A program made the translations under genes and the position numbers. The notes under the pieces were generated by a model that saw only the letters and a list, made by a program, of their open reading frames with translations, ran no database searches and had not been told where the DNA came from. From NCBI GenBank assembly GCA_041398665.1, contig JAWKUH010000008.1:62001-126000 (forward strand): DNA of 64,000 bases, given 5' to 3'. Below, one piece after another: positions 26,747 through 36,104 of this stretch. How positions within the stretch are numbered: position 1 is the first letter of the stretch; every line of letters begins with the position of its first letter. The stretch comes from Rohdeia sp041398665. GTDB taxonomy: Bacteria; Planctomycetota; UBA1135; GCA-002686595.

Positions 26747-28092
26747 CGACCCGGGACCTCCTCCTCCGCCGCGTAGCCGAGCAGGCGGAGCGCACGCATC
26801 TCGTCCACCTCGAGCGCTTCGCCGGGGCCGTCCGCGATCGCTCGGACCTCGGCTTCCGCGCGCAGCGTGGTGACCACGCCCAGGAGGTCCTCCACCACGT
26901 CCTGGTGCGAGGCCGAGACGTCGGCCGTCTCTTCGACGTCGTGCTCGCGGTCGTAGAGCCGGCTCGTCTCGTCGAGGAAGTCGTGGACGAGCTTCCAACG
27001 ATCGGTGACGAGGCTCGCGAGCTCGCGGCCGTTCGGGAGTTCGACCTCGGAGAGGACGGGCCGCGGTGCGAGGGTCCCTCCGTCGAGGAGCGGGACCAGG
27101 CTGCGGCCCGCGAAGCGCTCCTCGCACTCGACGCCGACGAGTTCGAGGAGAGTGGGGACGAGGTCGACGGCGCCGACCGGCTGCTCGACGCGCGCCGGCG
27201 CCGTGCCCGGGACGTGCACCACCATGGGGACGCGCACGAGTTCGCGATGGAGTGTGTGCCCGTGCCCCGTCGCTCCGTGGTCGCCGAACTCCTCGCCGTG
27301 GTCGGCGACGACGACGACGATCGTGTCGTCGGCGAGCCCGCGCGCCTCGAGCCGGTCGAGCAGCCTTCCGACGGCTCGGTCCGTGAACGCGATCTCGCCG
27401 TCGTACAGGTCGACGAGCTCCGAGCCGAAGGCGAACTCGTCGTGCGGCTGGTAGACGGAGTGCGGGTCGAAGAAGTGGAGCCACGCGAACCACGGCATGC
27501 CGTCGTCCTCGAGGCTCTTGTCGTCGATCCACCGAGACGCCTTCTCGACGACCCTCTCGGAGGTGATCGCGAGGTGCGAGAGCTCGAGGCGGTCGACGAG
27601 CTGGACGTCGAAGTGCGTGAAGCCCTGCGAGAGCCCGAACCGCCGGTCCAGGAAGTAGTGCGTCGCCACGGCGTACGTGTCGTACCCCGCCGCCGCGAGG
27701 ATCTCGGCGAGCGTCCTGTGATCGGACCCGAGCCGCGAAGCGATCTCCGTCGCGCGATGCGTCGACGGCGGCAGCGACGTCATGATCGAGGCGAGCGACG
27801 GGAGCGTCCACGACGACGGCGCGACGGCTTCGTCGAAGACGACGGATCGACTCGCGAGCTCGGCGATCCGCGGCGACGTCGCTCGACCGTAGCCGTAGGG
27901 CTCGAGGTGGTCGGCGCGCAACGTATCGATCGTCACGAGCAGGACGTTGGGGCGATCGGGACCGCCGCCGTCGTCACCGCACCCAGCGAGGACCGCCGCG
28001 AACGCGAGCGCGACCGCACGCACCGCGTCGCGGCCCGCACCCCGCACCCCCCGTCGCCGGCGACCGCGCGCTCGTCGCGTCGTCCGAACCAT
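26743..28092 (-). CDS. Sulfatase-superfamily lipoprotein
   Basis: A 449-residue lipoprotein (LAGC, Cys38, after a long Arg-rich n-region) of the alkaline phosphatase/sulfatase superfamily. Metal and active-site motifs are IDTLRADHLEPYGYG (Asp57), the nucleophile region SSWTLPSLASIMTSLPP (Thr97) and VVADHGEEFGDHG. The nucleophile stretch has no Cys/Ser-x-Pro-x-Arg formylglycine motif, so it should work without sulfatase maturation, with Thr or Ser as nucleophile, like phosphodiesterases and phosphatases of this superfamily. Substrate unknown, possibly a phosphorylated or sulfated glycan. It precedes the MORN-like lipoprotein gene. Confidence 0.87.
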   Translation of the reverse strand: MVRTTRRARGRRRRGVRGAGRDAVRAVALAFAAVLAGCGDDGGGPDRPNVLLVTIDTLRADHLEPYGYGRATSPRIAELASRSVVFDEAVAPSSWTLPSLASIMTSLPPSTHRATEIASRLGSDHRTLAEILAAAGYDTYAVATHYFLDRRFGLSQGFTHFDVQLVDRLELSHLAITSERVVEKASRWIDDKSLEDDGMPWFAWLHFFDPHSVYQPHDEFAFGSELVDLYDGEIAFTDRAVGRLLDRLEARGLADDTIVVVVADHGEEFGDHGATGHGHTLHRELVRVPMVVHVPGTAPARVEQPVGAVDLVPTLLELVGVECEERFAGRSLVPLLDGGTLAPRPVLSEVELPNGRELASLVTDRWKLVHDFLDETSRLYDREHDVEETADVSASHQDVVEDLLGVVTTLRAEAEVRAIADGPGEALEVDEMRALRLLGYAAEEEVPGR

Positions 28093-28425
28093 GACCGAGG
28101 AACCGCACGATCGACGTCGAGGCGGCAGGGCCGACCCTACCAGACGGATCGAACCTGGTTCGATCGGTCGGGTCGAGAGTGCGGAATCTCCGCGACGGGG
28201 AAGCGGTTCGGCGAGCGACGGGGCGCGGGCGAGGACCGGCGCGACGGCGGAGGGGCGAGCACTGGCGCGAATCGAGGTGCCGGGCGAGCCGCGGCTCCCG
28301 TCCCGCGAGGTCCACGGCGACGGCCGCGCGCTCCGGTCGCCGCCCTCGCGGACGTGGATCCCCGGTACCCTCGGACGGGGCGCGCGTCGGGGGGACGCCG
28401 CGCCGCGCGCAGGGGATCGCACGCC
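28093..28425. other. 333-base intergenic region between divergent genes
   Basis: This separates the leftward sulfatase-like gene from the rightward 246-residue gene and must hold both promoters. I recognise no -35/-10 pair. The only clear structure is the palindrome at 28147-28165, with CGACCC (28132-28137) and GGGTCG (28170-28175) forming a second, outer arm pair. An AGGGG 11 bases before the rightward start is a weak ribosome binding site. No further gene is supported. Confidence 0.6.
28147..28165. repeat. Palindromic repeat GATCGAACC-T-GGTTCGATC
   Basis: A perfect 9-base inverted repeat around one T at 28156. Its core, CGAACCTGGTTCG, is identical to the copy at 8778-8790. It lies in a divergent promoter region, whereas the other pair lies in a convergent one. 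An operator or a dispersed intergenic repeat family are both possible. Confidence 0.65.
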
Positions 28426-29166
28426 ATGAAGCTCTCGTTCGTCGGACTCTATCGCGTCGTGGTGGTCGGGGGACTCACTGCGGTCGGCGGCTTCTTCGGC
28501 TACCGCATGGTCGAGGCCGACATCGCCGTCGACGTCTACAAGCGCCGGCTCGAGGAGGTGGCGACGAAGTACGAGTCGCTGCGCCAGAGCTACAACCAAG
28601 CGGTGCGGCGCTCCGCGGTCACCGAGCTGCTCGTGCACGACGGCAAGCTCGACATCGCGGTGCGCGGCGGCGACGGCGGGCGCAGCGTCCTCGAGACCAA
28701 GCTCGACCCGTCGCAGGAGATCTACGTCGACTACGTGCTCTACGACGGACGCCTGCTCATCCGCCGCGTGTTCGACTCGTGGACCGCGCCGAAGGACGCG
28801 ATCGTGCTCGACTCCGCGCTCGTCGACGTCGACTGGGACGACCCGCGCGCGGAGCACGGCAAGGCGGTGTACCGCGCGCTCAGCGACGGCCGCTGGATCA
28901 TCAGCGTGAGCGGCTCCGGCAGCCTCGGCCTCGTGCGCCTCGGCGCGATCGACGAGACCGTGCCGAGCGACCTCGTGCGCGCGCCCGAGGTGAAGAACTA
29001 CGCGGAGATCCTGACCGAGACCGAGGCCGAGCTGCACAGGATCGGCGTCGGCGACGTGGGACTGGGCGATCGAGTGAGCGGGCACCTGCGGTCGCCCGTC
29101 CCGACCTCGGGGACGGATCTCGTCCTGGATTCGGCGGCGCATGCTCCGACCCGCTGCGGACGATGA
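28426..29166 (+). CDS. Membrane-anchored unknown protein with coiled coil
   Basis: This 246-residue protein has one N-terminal transmembrane helix (about residues 4-27, LYRVVVVGGLTAVGGFFGY). A short predicted coiled coil follows (RRLEEVATKYESLRQSYNQAV, split here by only a few breaks), then a mixed soluble domain with LDPSQEIYVDYVLYDGRLLIRR. I do not recognise the family. It starts after the divergent region and overlaps or abuts the next small gene, with which it is probably co-transcribed. Confidence 0.7.
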   Translation: MKLSFVGLYRVVVVGGLTAVGGFFGYRMVEADIAVDVYKRRLEEVATKYESLRQSYNQAVRRSAVTELLVHDGKLDIAVRGGDGGRSVLETKLDPSQEIYVDYVLYDGRLLIRRVFDSWTAPKDAIVLDSALVDVDWDDPRAEHGKAVYRALSDGRWIISVSGSGSLGLVRLGAIDETVPSDLVRAPEVKNYAEILTETEAELHRIGVGDVGLGDRVSGHLRSPVPTSGTDLVLDSAAHAPTRCGR

Positions 29167-29173
29167 CGGAGGG

Positions 29174-29983
29174 ATGCGCAGGGCTCTGGTGATCCTCGGC
29201 GTCGTCGCGGCGATCCCGGTCGTCGTGCTCGGCGGGGCCTTCGTCTACGGCATGGTGCTCGGTGCGACCGGGCGGTACGTGCCGGAGGAGGCGAACGAAG
29301 AGCCTCGAGCCGAATCGGACCGCGCGGGCGCGACGACGGGGTCCGAGCAGGAGTCGACGCCGTCCGATCGTGCGCTCGTCCCGCCCGCGGAGCTCGACGC
29401 CGCCGGTGCGCGCGACTGGCTCCTCGCGACGCACGTCGTGAGCGTCGTGGAAGGCGTCGTCGTCGGCGATCGCGCGGGCTTTGCGTCGATGGCGGCGGAC
29501 GACGCCATTCGCGTGCACGCCGCGTTGCGCAGCGGCGAGAGCGAGTTCGAAGCGCTCCGCGTCGTCGTGTTCGCGCTCTTCGGCGAACTGCCGGTCGAAG
29601 CGCGTCGCCGCTTCGCCGACGCGGTCGGTGCCGTCCACCCGCCGAAGGGCTCCTCCGGCGAGCGCGGCTACTTCGGCGACTTCACGCGGCTCCTCTTCCA
29701 CGTGCACGGCGATCCCGACTCGCTCCACGCGCGCGGCGTACGCGCGTTCGCCGCGGTCCTCGAGGACCGCGAGATGGTCGACGCGCTGAAGGACATCGGC
29801 GCCCTCTACGAGGAACCGCCCGAGGGCACCTGGCGCATCCGTGTCGAGGAGAAGCTCGCGGACTTCGACGCGGACACGATCATGGCGATCCACGATGCGA
29901 TCGGGACCTATCTCGGTCTCGGCGATCGCAAGTACGTCCGCGCACAGCTGCGCGAGCTCGCCGAGTCGAAGCGCTCGAACTGA
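29174..29983 (+). CDS. Membrane-anchored unknown protein
   Basis: This 269-residue protein has an N-terminal signal anchor (ALVILGVVAAIPVVVLGGAFVYG), a polar linker, and then a helical domain (FEALRVVVFALFGELPVEARRRF, DFTRLLFHVHGD) to the end. The earlier ATG at 29141 would add 11 residues and overlap the preceding gene; I prefer 29174 because it puts the hydrophobic helix at the usual distance, but its GGAGGG lies directly at the start, so this is uncertain. I do not recognise a family. A 1621-residue protein gene follows 33 bases later, so the two may be co-expressed. Confidence 0.6.
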   Translation: MRRALVILGVVAAIPVVVLGGAFVYGMVLGATGRYVPEEANEEPRAESDRAGATTGSEQESTPSDRALVPPAELDAAGARDWLLATHVVSVVEGVVVGDRAGFASMAADDAIRVHAALRSGESEFEALRVVVFALFGELPVEARRRFADAVGAVHPPKGSSGERGYFGDFTRLLFHVHGDPDSLHARGVRAFAAVLEDREMVDALKDIGALYEEPPEGTWRIRVEEKLADFDADTIMAIHDAIGTYLGLGDRKYVRAQLRELAESKRSN

Positions 29984-30016
29984 AGCACCGAGCACCCTGC
30001 CGACCCCCGTACCGAC

Positions 30017-33000
30017 ATGCTGAGCACGATTCTTCGCGGCGCCGCCCTCGCCGCGACGCTCCTCCTCGTCGCACGTTCGCACGCGGCCGTCGTACCGAGC
30101 GAGGACGATCCGCTCGCGGCGCTCGCCGCGCGCATCGAGGCCTCGACGTCGCCGGTCGAGCGCTCGGCACTCGCGCGCTACGGTCGTCGACGCGACCGGG
30201 GCGGCAGCCTGTGGTGGTTCGAGGTCGAGGCGCGCAGCGCGATGGAGGCGGGTGAGCACGCGGCCGCCGTACGCATCTGCACCGACGCGCTCCGCAACCC
30301 GCTGCGCGACGAGGATCGCGCCGTGCTGCACGTGCTGCGCGCCGGCGCGTTCGAACAGCTCCGCGAACTCGACCAGGCCTTCACCGACCTCGCGGCGGCG
30401 GCGTCGTTCGATCCCGCACGACCCGAGCTCGAGGAGCGCCTGCACGCCGTGCTCGCGACGCGCCTCGAGACGCGTCGCATCGCACGCGACCGACGCGCTG
30501 CCGAAGCGCTGCTCGCGGGCCGGCCCGACGACCCGCACGCACGGCTTCGGCTCGCGCGCGTGCTCGCGGAGGCGGGCGAGCTCGATGGCGCGATCGAGTC
30601 GTACGAGTACGCGAGCTTCGGCGCGCCCGAGGCGCTCGCGCCGAGCGACTGGTTGTCGGCCGCGCGCTGCGCGGAGGCGAGCGAGGCGGCGGGGCTCGCC
30701 GTCACGTTCCTGCGCGGTGCGAAGGAACAGTTCGAGCAGCTCGACGTGGCGGAGTGGATCGCGCGACTCGAACGGCGGGTCGACGAGCAGACGCTGACGG
30801 ACATCGGCTATCTGGGCTACCTCGGCTACGACGAGGATCCGGATCCGACCGACGAGCCGACGGGACCGCCCGAGGCGCTCGAGCCCTCCGAGCTCGAGCG
30901 CCGCGTCGCGCAGCACGAGGCGACGATCGACGCGCTGTTCGAGCGCGAGGGCACGCTGCTCGACGGGTACTGGGCGGGCACGAACGAACTGGACGAACTG
31001 GAGGCGCGTCTCGCCGGCACGAGCGACCGCGCGACGATCGCGGCGGAGCGTTCGGCTGCCGCCGCGATCGCCGATCGCCTCGACGCCTGGTGGAAGGACT
31101 TCGCCGAGTTCGGCGAGCGCCGCGCGTCCGTCGAGTCGTTCGTCGACGCGTGGCTGCCGTGGCTCCAGTCCCTGGACGAGTCCCACGCGCTCGCGGAGAT
31201 CGCGGAGCGTGTCGCCTCGCTGCGGAACGGCCTCTACGCGCTCCCCGACTTCGCGATCGACGACCCGCGCGAACGCGCGCGGAGCGCCGTCGACACGCGC
31301 ATCGCGCAGCTCGAAGCGCAGGAGCGTTGGGAGCGCGAAGCGTCGCAGCTCGCGGCGGCGACCGACCTGCCAGCGGCCGAGCGCGCGGGTCGCGCCCGCG
31401 TCCTGCTCGAGTCGGGCCGAGCGACGCCCGATCTGCTCGCGGTGCTCGGGCTCGCGCTGCTCGAGCTCGGCGACACCGATCGCGCGCTCGCGCCGCTGCA
31501 CCTCTCGCTCGCGTCGATCCGACCCGGCGTACGTGCCGACGAGGTGCGCGCGCGACTCGACGAACTGCGCGGCGAGGCGGAGACGCTGGCGTCCGCCGCT
31601 CGCTCCGCGCTCGACGCCGGTCGACCCGACCAGGCGCGACCGCTCGCGGATCGCGCGATCTCGCTCGCGCCGCTCGACGGTCACTACCGCGCGCTCGAGG
31701 CGGACTGCCTCGCCGCACTCCTCGAACTCGACGCGGCGCTCGTCGCGCGACGCATCGCCACGGGTCTCGACACCGCGCGACGCGGCGACGAGGACGTGAC
31801 CGGGCTCCGCGCGCACGTCGATCTCGCGCTGCGGGCCCGGCGCCTTTCGGAAGCGCTCGAGGTCGCGGACCTCCTCCTCGACATCGCGCCGCGCGACCCC
31901 GACGTGCTCGAACTGCGCGCCGAGGTACTCGCGCTCTGCGACCGGATCGACGAAGCGCGTCAGCTGCGCAGGCAGGCGTGGGAGCGGCTGGGCTACGACG
32001 CGGAGCTCACGACGACGGAGGAGTGGCCGAAGTGGCTCGGAGCGGAGTCGCACTTCGCGAAGCGCGAGTGGCGCGACGGGGACGCGGGGCGCGCCGGTTC
32101 GATGCTGCCGTGGCGACCCGAGGCCGATCTCTCCGCAGCGGTTTCGACGCGGCTGCTCGCGGCACTCCGAGGACACCTCTCGGCCGCGGAACTCGCGACG
32201 CCGATCGACGGCATGACCGCGCGCGACCGCGCGGAGTGGCGCGGTGTGTCGGCGTTCATGGCGGGTGAGTTGTCGCTGCTCGCGGGTAATGCCGATGCAG
32301 CTGCGGTCGCGTACCGCCGCGCGCTCCGCGACGATGCGACGCCGATCCTCGTCGCGCGTCTCGCGGCGAGTCGCATCGGCGCGGGAGCGGGTCGCGACGG
32401 CGGGCTCTGGCACCTGCCGCTGCTCGTGCCGTTCGACCGACCGGACCTCGACGGCGCGCAGGACCGCGCGCGCTACGGACGCACGATCCTGCTCGGTCCG
32501 GGGCAGTACGCGATCGAAGAGCCCCTGAAGAACGGCGTGCGGATCGTCGGTGCGGGCCCCGACGTCACGACGCTCGTCCTGCGCTCGGACCGCGTCGTCA
32601 CGGATGTCGGCGCGAGCGTCGAGCTCGCCGACCTCGAGGTGCAGCGCTACGGCGGAGCGGGTGACGCCGACGAACTCGCCGCGAAGGGGCGCCTCGTCGT
32701 CGAGCGCGGGTCGCTGCGCCTGGAGCGCTGCGCGCTCGACGGGACGTGCGGCTTCCAGGTCGCGAGCGGCGCCGCCCTCGAGATCGTCGACAGCGACCTC
32801 ACGGGCACGACGCGCGCACCGATCGCGTCGGACGGCGGACTCGTCGTGCTCGACGGCGTGGTGCTCGATCGCGCGATCGCCGTGCGCGGCGGCGAGTTGC
32901 TCGCCGATCGCGTGACGCTGCTCGAGGAGGCGCGCGTCGTCTCGCGCGGTGCGCGCGTCGCGATCGGACACGTGGCCGTCGACGTCGACGCGGGTGTCGC

Positions 33001-34882
33001 GCTCGACGTCGACGGATCCGGGTCGTTCGGCGTCGAGCGCTGCGTCTGGCGCACGCGCTCCGACACGTCGCTCGCCACCGGACCCGCGGTCGCGATCGGG
33101 GAACTGCTGGTCGTCGGCGACCCTGCCGTGGCCCACGGCGCGACCGTCGCGACGCTCGACCTGGTCGACGCCGGCACGGCCGCGAGGGCGCAGCAACCGG
33201 TGCTCGTCGCGAACACCTCGGAGCTGCTCGCCGCACTCGCGAGCGGCGCGAGTCACATCCACCTCGAGCCGGGCACCTACGGCGTCGACGGTCGGAAGCT
33301 CGAGCACGACGTGGTGCTCGTCGGTCGCGTCGACTTCGGCGAAGGACCGCGCCTCGGCTACACCCGCTTCCAGCGCGGCTACGAGCTGCGCGGCGTGCGC
33401 CTCGAGGTCCGCGCGGATCGCGCCGACCACGTCTTCGAAGTGCCGGACGGCGTGACGCTCGTGCTCGACACCGTGCAGCTCGCAGTCGGCTACTCGCAAG
33501 CGCCTCCGGCCGGCAGCTCGATCGAGAAGCTCGGCGGCGTGATCGCCGTCGATCAGAAGTTCTCCCGCTACCCGCTGCTCCGTGTCGCGGGCACCGTCGT
33601 GCTCGAACGTGCGGGCCAGCAGCAGCAGTCCGCGGGCGACCGCGACGCGGAACAGCTCGTCGCCGACGTCGCGGAGGGCGGTCGACTCGTGTCGTTCGCC
33701 CTCGAGACGGGGCGCGGACTGCATGCGCGCGGTGGGTCGAGGGTCGAGCTCGTCGACGGTGCGGTCGACATCCTCGTCCTGGACGACGCGGCACGCGTCG
33801 ACGCGAGCGGTCGCAGCGAGCTCGAGCGCCTCGAGGTCTCCGGCCCGTCCGCCGTCGTCGCGCTGCACGACGTGCGACCGCAGCGCCTCGAGTTCGCGGC
33901 CTTCCGCCGCGGCGCCCCCGATCCGCGCAGCGACCTGCGCCGCCGCTACGACGGCGGCGACCCGGTCGAACTGCGCATGACGTTGATCGAGGAGTCGCGC
34001 GAGCGCTGGATCGCTCCGCTCACCGGCGTCGACGACGACCGCGCCTGGGCGCGCGCGCTCGCCGCGTACGGCATGGGCTACGCGCGGGCCGCCGAGCTGA
34101 CGGAACCGCGCGAGCGCAAGGTCTACGACGCGGCGGCGCGCGAGGTCCTGAGCTACCTCGGGGACGACGCACCGCGCATGTGCGCCACGATCGAGTCGAC
34201 GCACGAGCACTACTCGGGCTACCGCCTCGCCGACGCGCTCTACCGCAACATGGATCGCGGCCTGTACGAGCGCGTCATCGCCGAGAACCGCGCGCTGCAC
34301 GAGCTCGGCGAAGGTGCGAGCCAGGAGGACCTCGAGTTCCTCGCGACCTGGGAGGAAGCGGTGCTGAAGGGCCTCGCGACGCGCGAGGAGCTGAACGACG
34401 GTCGCTCGCTCGGCATGTCGCCGATCGCGTACCGAGCGGAGATGACGCGGCGCGCCGCCGAGGCCGCGCGACTCGAGGAAGCGGCGCAGGTCGCGATCGC
34501 CGGCGGCGACCCGCAAGCGGTCAAGGAAGCGCTCCTCGCGATCGACCGCGACCGCTGGCTCGAACACGTGCTGTACGACGACTACGCGACGCTCGACGAC
34601 GTCACCGACGCACTCGCGGTCGGCGGGAGCTCGAAGCTCGTGTACTACCTCGAGCACAAGCAGCGCCGCCTCCAGTGGGACCTCGAACGCAGCATGCGCT
34701 CGTCCGGTGGCGGCGGCGCGTGGTCGATCGGCACCTCGGGCGGAGGTTCCACCGACTACTCGACGCCCGGCTTCGACACCTGGGTCAAGCAGTCGAACAC
34801 CTGGAACCGCGACTTCGACAACTGGATGAGCAGCTTCCAGTCGAGCTCGTACTCGAACTACCGCAACGACTACAACTACTGA
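30017..34882 (+). CDS. Giant secreted TPR and beta-helix protein (1621 residues)
   Basis: The largest protein in the window. It begins with a signal peptide (LAATLLLVARSHA). Residues 50-600 are helical TPR-like repeats (e.g. LAAAASFDPARPELEERLHA, VLAEAGELDGAIESYEYASF). Residues about 820-1280 are beta-strand-rich and look like a right-handed beta-helix (YAIEEPLKNGVRIVGAGPDV; LVVLDGVVLDRAIAVRGGEL). A charged helical region follows. The last 50 residues are a Gly/Ser/Asn/Tyr-rich tail (SYSNYRNDYNY). TPRs plus beta-helix suggest an envelope or extracellular protein that binds partners and perhaps polysaccharide. Family unrecognised; no catalytic motif seen. Confidence 0.82.
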   Translation: MLSTILRGAALAATLLLVARSHAAVVPSEDDPLAALAARIEASTSPVERSALARYGRRRDRGGSLWWFEVEARSAMEAGEHAAAVRICTDALRNPLRDEDRAVLHVLRAGAFEQLRELDQAFTDLAAAASFDPARPELEERLHAVLATRLETRRIARDRRAAEALLAGRPDDPHARLRLARVLAEAGELDGAIESYEYASFGAPEALAPSDWLSAARCAEASEAAGLAVTFLRGAKEQFEQLDVAEWIARLERRVDEQTLTDIGYLGYLGYDEDPDPTDEPTGPPEALEPSELERRVAQHEATIDALFEREGTLLDGYWAGTNELDELEARLAGTSDRATIAAERSAAAAIADRLDAWWKDFAEFGERRASVESFVDAWLPWLQSLDESHALAEIAERVASLRNGLYALPDFAIDDPRERARSAVDTRIAQLEAQERWEREASQLAAATDLPAAERAGRARVLLESGRATPDLLAVLGLALLELGDTDRALAPLHLSLASIRPGVRADEVRARLDELRGEAETLASAARSALDAGRPDQARPLADRAISLAPLDGHYRALEADCLAALLELDAALVARRIATGLDTARRGDEDVTGLRAHVDLALRARRLSEALEVADLLLDIAPRDPDVLELRAEVLALCDRIDEARQLRRQAWERLGYDAELTTTEEWPKWLGAESHFAKREWRDGDAGRAGSMLPWRPEADLSAAVSTRLLAALRGHLSAAELATPIDGMTARDRAEWRGVSAFMAGELSLLAGNADAAAVAYRRALRDDATPILVARLAASRIGAGAGRDGGLWHLPLLVPFDRPDLDGAQDRARYGRTILLGPGQYAIEEPLKNGVRIVGAGPDVTTLVLRSDRVVTDVGASVELADLEVQRYGGAGDADELAAKGRLVVERGSLRLERCALDGTCGFQVASGAALEIVDSDLTGTTRAPIASDGGLVVLDGVVLDRAIAVRGGELLADRVTLLEEARVVSRGARVAIGHVAVDVDAGVALDVDGSGSFGVERCVWRTRSDTSLATGPAVAIGELLVVGDPAVAHGATVATLDLVDAGTAARAQQPVLVANTSELLAALASGASHIHLEPGTYGVDGRKLEHDVVLVGRVDFGEGPRLGYTRFQRGYELRGVRLEVRADRADHVFEVPDGVTLVLDTVQLAVGYSQAPPAGSSIEKLGGVIAVDQKFSRYPLLRVAGTVVLERAGQQQQSAGDRDAEQLVADVAEGGRLVSFALETGRGLHARGGSRVELVDGAVDILVLDDAARVDASGRSELERLEVSGPSAVVALHDVRPQRLEFAAFRRGAPDPRSDLRRRYDGGDPVELRMTLIEESRERWIAPLTGVDDDRAWARALAAYGMGYARAAELTEPRERKVYDAAAREVLSYLGDDAPRMCATIESTHEHYSGYRLADALYRNMDRGLYERVIAENRALHELGEGASQEDLEFLATWEEAVLKGLATREELNDGRSLGMSPIAYRAEMTRRAAEAARLEEAAQVAIAGGDPQAVKEALLAIDRDRWLEHVLYDDYATLDDVTDALAVGGSSKLVYYLEHKQRRLQWDLERSMRSSGGGGAWSIGTSGGGSTDYSTPGFDTWVKQSNTWNRDFDNWMSSFQSSSYSNYRNDYNY

Positions 34883-34898
34883 AGCGGCCGAGCGCCAC

Positions 34899-34924
34899 GG
34901 ACCCGGGATCGTTCTCCCGGGTCC
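34899..34924. terminator. Bidirectional hairpin terminator
   Basis: GGACCCGGGA (34899-34908) pairs with TCCCGGGTCC (34915-34924) over a six-base loop. It is in the 63 bases between the convergent ends of the giant protein gene and the beta-helix gene, so it can serve both. Confidence 0.75.
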
Positions 34925-34945
34925 TGCGACTCCCGCTCGGAAACG

Positions 34946-35983
34946 TCAGAGCAGCGGCGTCCCGAAATTCGCGTGCGGCGTGTTCGATCCGATCGCGGCG
35001 AAGTCGGCGAGGATCGGGCCGTAGGTGTTCGGGAAGGGGATCACGAAGTCGACGAGTGTGCTGTCGACCGCTCGGTTCCCGACGATCAGGTTGTGGATGC
35101 CGGTGACGCGCAGTCCGGTGCCGTTCCCGTTGAGGACGTTGCCGTCGACGACACAGTTGTCGCCGTTCACCGAGATGCCCTCGGTCGCGAGCCCGCTGCA
35201 CACGTTGTCGCGCGCGACGCAGCCGTCGAGCAGGCGGATGCCGTCGCCGCCGCCGCCGAGGACGTTGCAGCCCTCGATGGACGAGTTCGTGCCGAGCGCG
35301 AAGCCCGCGAAGAAGCTCTCGCTCGAGCAGCAATTCACGACGCGGCAGCCGTCGCCGGTCCCGACGCTCGGGAAGCCGCCGAGGACGCGCACGTTCTCGA
35401 CGATCGAGCAGTCGTCGACCGAGACTGCGGTGCCGCGGCCGTTCAGGTCCTCGACGGAGCACTGCCGGACGAGCGAGTGCTTCCCGACGAGGATCTCGAG
35501 ACTCCCGTTGTCGCGCGTGTCGACGCGTTCCACGTGCGATCGGTCGCCGGCGTCGATGCCGTGACCGTCGCAGTCGAGGACGCGCACGTCCGTGATCGTC
35601 GCGGCGTCGCCGCACCGGATGCCGTCGCCGCCCCAGTTGAAGATCGTCCCGTTCTTCACGACGAGCCCCGAGTTGTCGGAAGCGTTGATCGCCGCGAAGT
35701 CCTCGTTCGCGCCGCCGAGCTGGAACCCGCCCAGGTCGATCGTGACGCTCGAAGCGGTGACGACGATCCCGCCGGAGCCCGGTGCGGCGTACAGGTTGCC
35801 CGTCAGGCAGTAGGCACCTGGAACCCCGGCGGTGAACGGGAGCGACGCGATCGGCGTCGGTGCTCCGGAGAGGAGCATGGGGGCCGCCGCGGTCGCGTCG
35901 TTGCGGTCGGACGTGAGGGCGACGGTCGCTGCGGCGAGCGCGAGTGCGGCGGCGAGCGCCGGCACGTATTTGTTCGAGAACAT
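34946..35983 (-). CDS. Secreted right-handed beta-helix protein
   Basis: This 345-residue protein starts MFSNKYVPALAAALALAAATV, an export signal. The rest is repeats of about 22-24 residues of the parallel beta-helix type (VTIDLGGFQLGG, NSGLVVKNGTIFNWGGDGIRCGD, SIEGCNVLGGGGDGIRLLDG, DGNVLNGNGTGLRVTG). Such folds are common in polysaccharide lyases and surface binding proteins. I see no clear catalytic residues, and NosD/DUF-like non-catalytic forms are common. An upstream ATG gives no better signal. It is transcribed away from the hemE gene region and shares a terminator with the giant gene. Confidence 0.82.
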   Translation of the reverse strand: MFSNKYVPALAAALALAAATVALTSDRNDATAAAPMLLSGAPTPIASLPFTAGVPGAYCLTGNLYAAPGSGGIVVTASSVTIDLGGFQLGGANEDFAAINASDNSGLVVKNGTIFNWGGDGIRCGDAATITDVRVLDCDGHGIDAGDRSHVERVDTRDNGSLEILVGKHSLVRQCSVEDLNGRGTAVSVDDCSIVENVRVLGGFPSVGTGDGCRVVNCCSSESFFAGFALGTNSSIEGCNVLGGGGDGIRLLDGCVARDNVCSGLATEGISVNGDNCVVDGNVLNGNGTGLRVTGIHNLIVGNRAVDSTLVDFVIPFPNTYGPILADFAAIGSNTPHANFGTPLL

Positions 35984-36104
35984 GGTGGCAGAGGATCGTG
36001 GTTCCGTCGGTCGTGGCGCGCGAGCCGCGTGGCGCACGCGCGAGGGGAGCGACGTCGATCCTAGTGCCGGCGTCTCGAACGCGCCGGGTCGCGCCGAGGC
36101 CGCG

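Noticed and set aside
28901..34657. A 1918-codon open frame on the minus strand opposite the giant protein gene
   Set aside because: GC-rich coding DNA leaves few stops in the opposite strand. The translation is Arg/Glu/Val/Ala-rich without domains, and it lies fully antisense to a protein with signal peptide and clear repeats.
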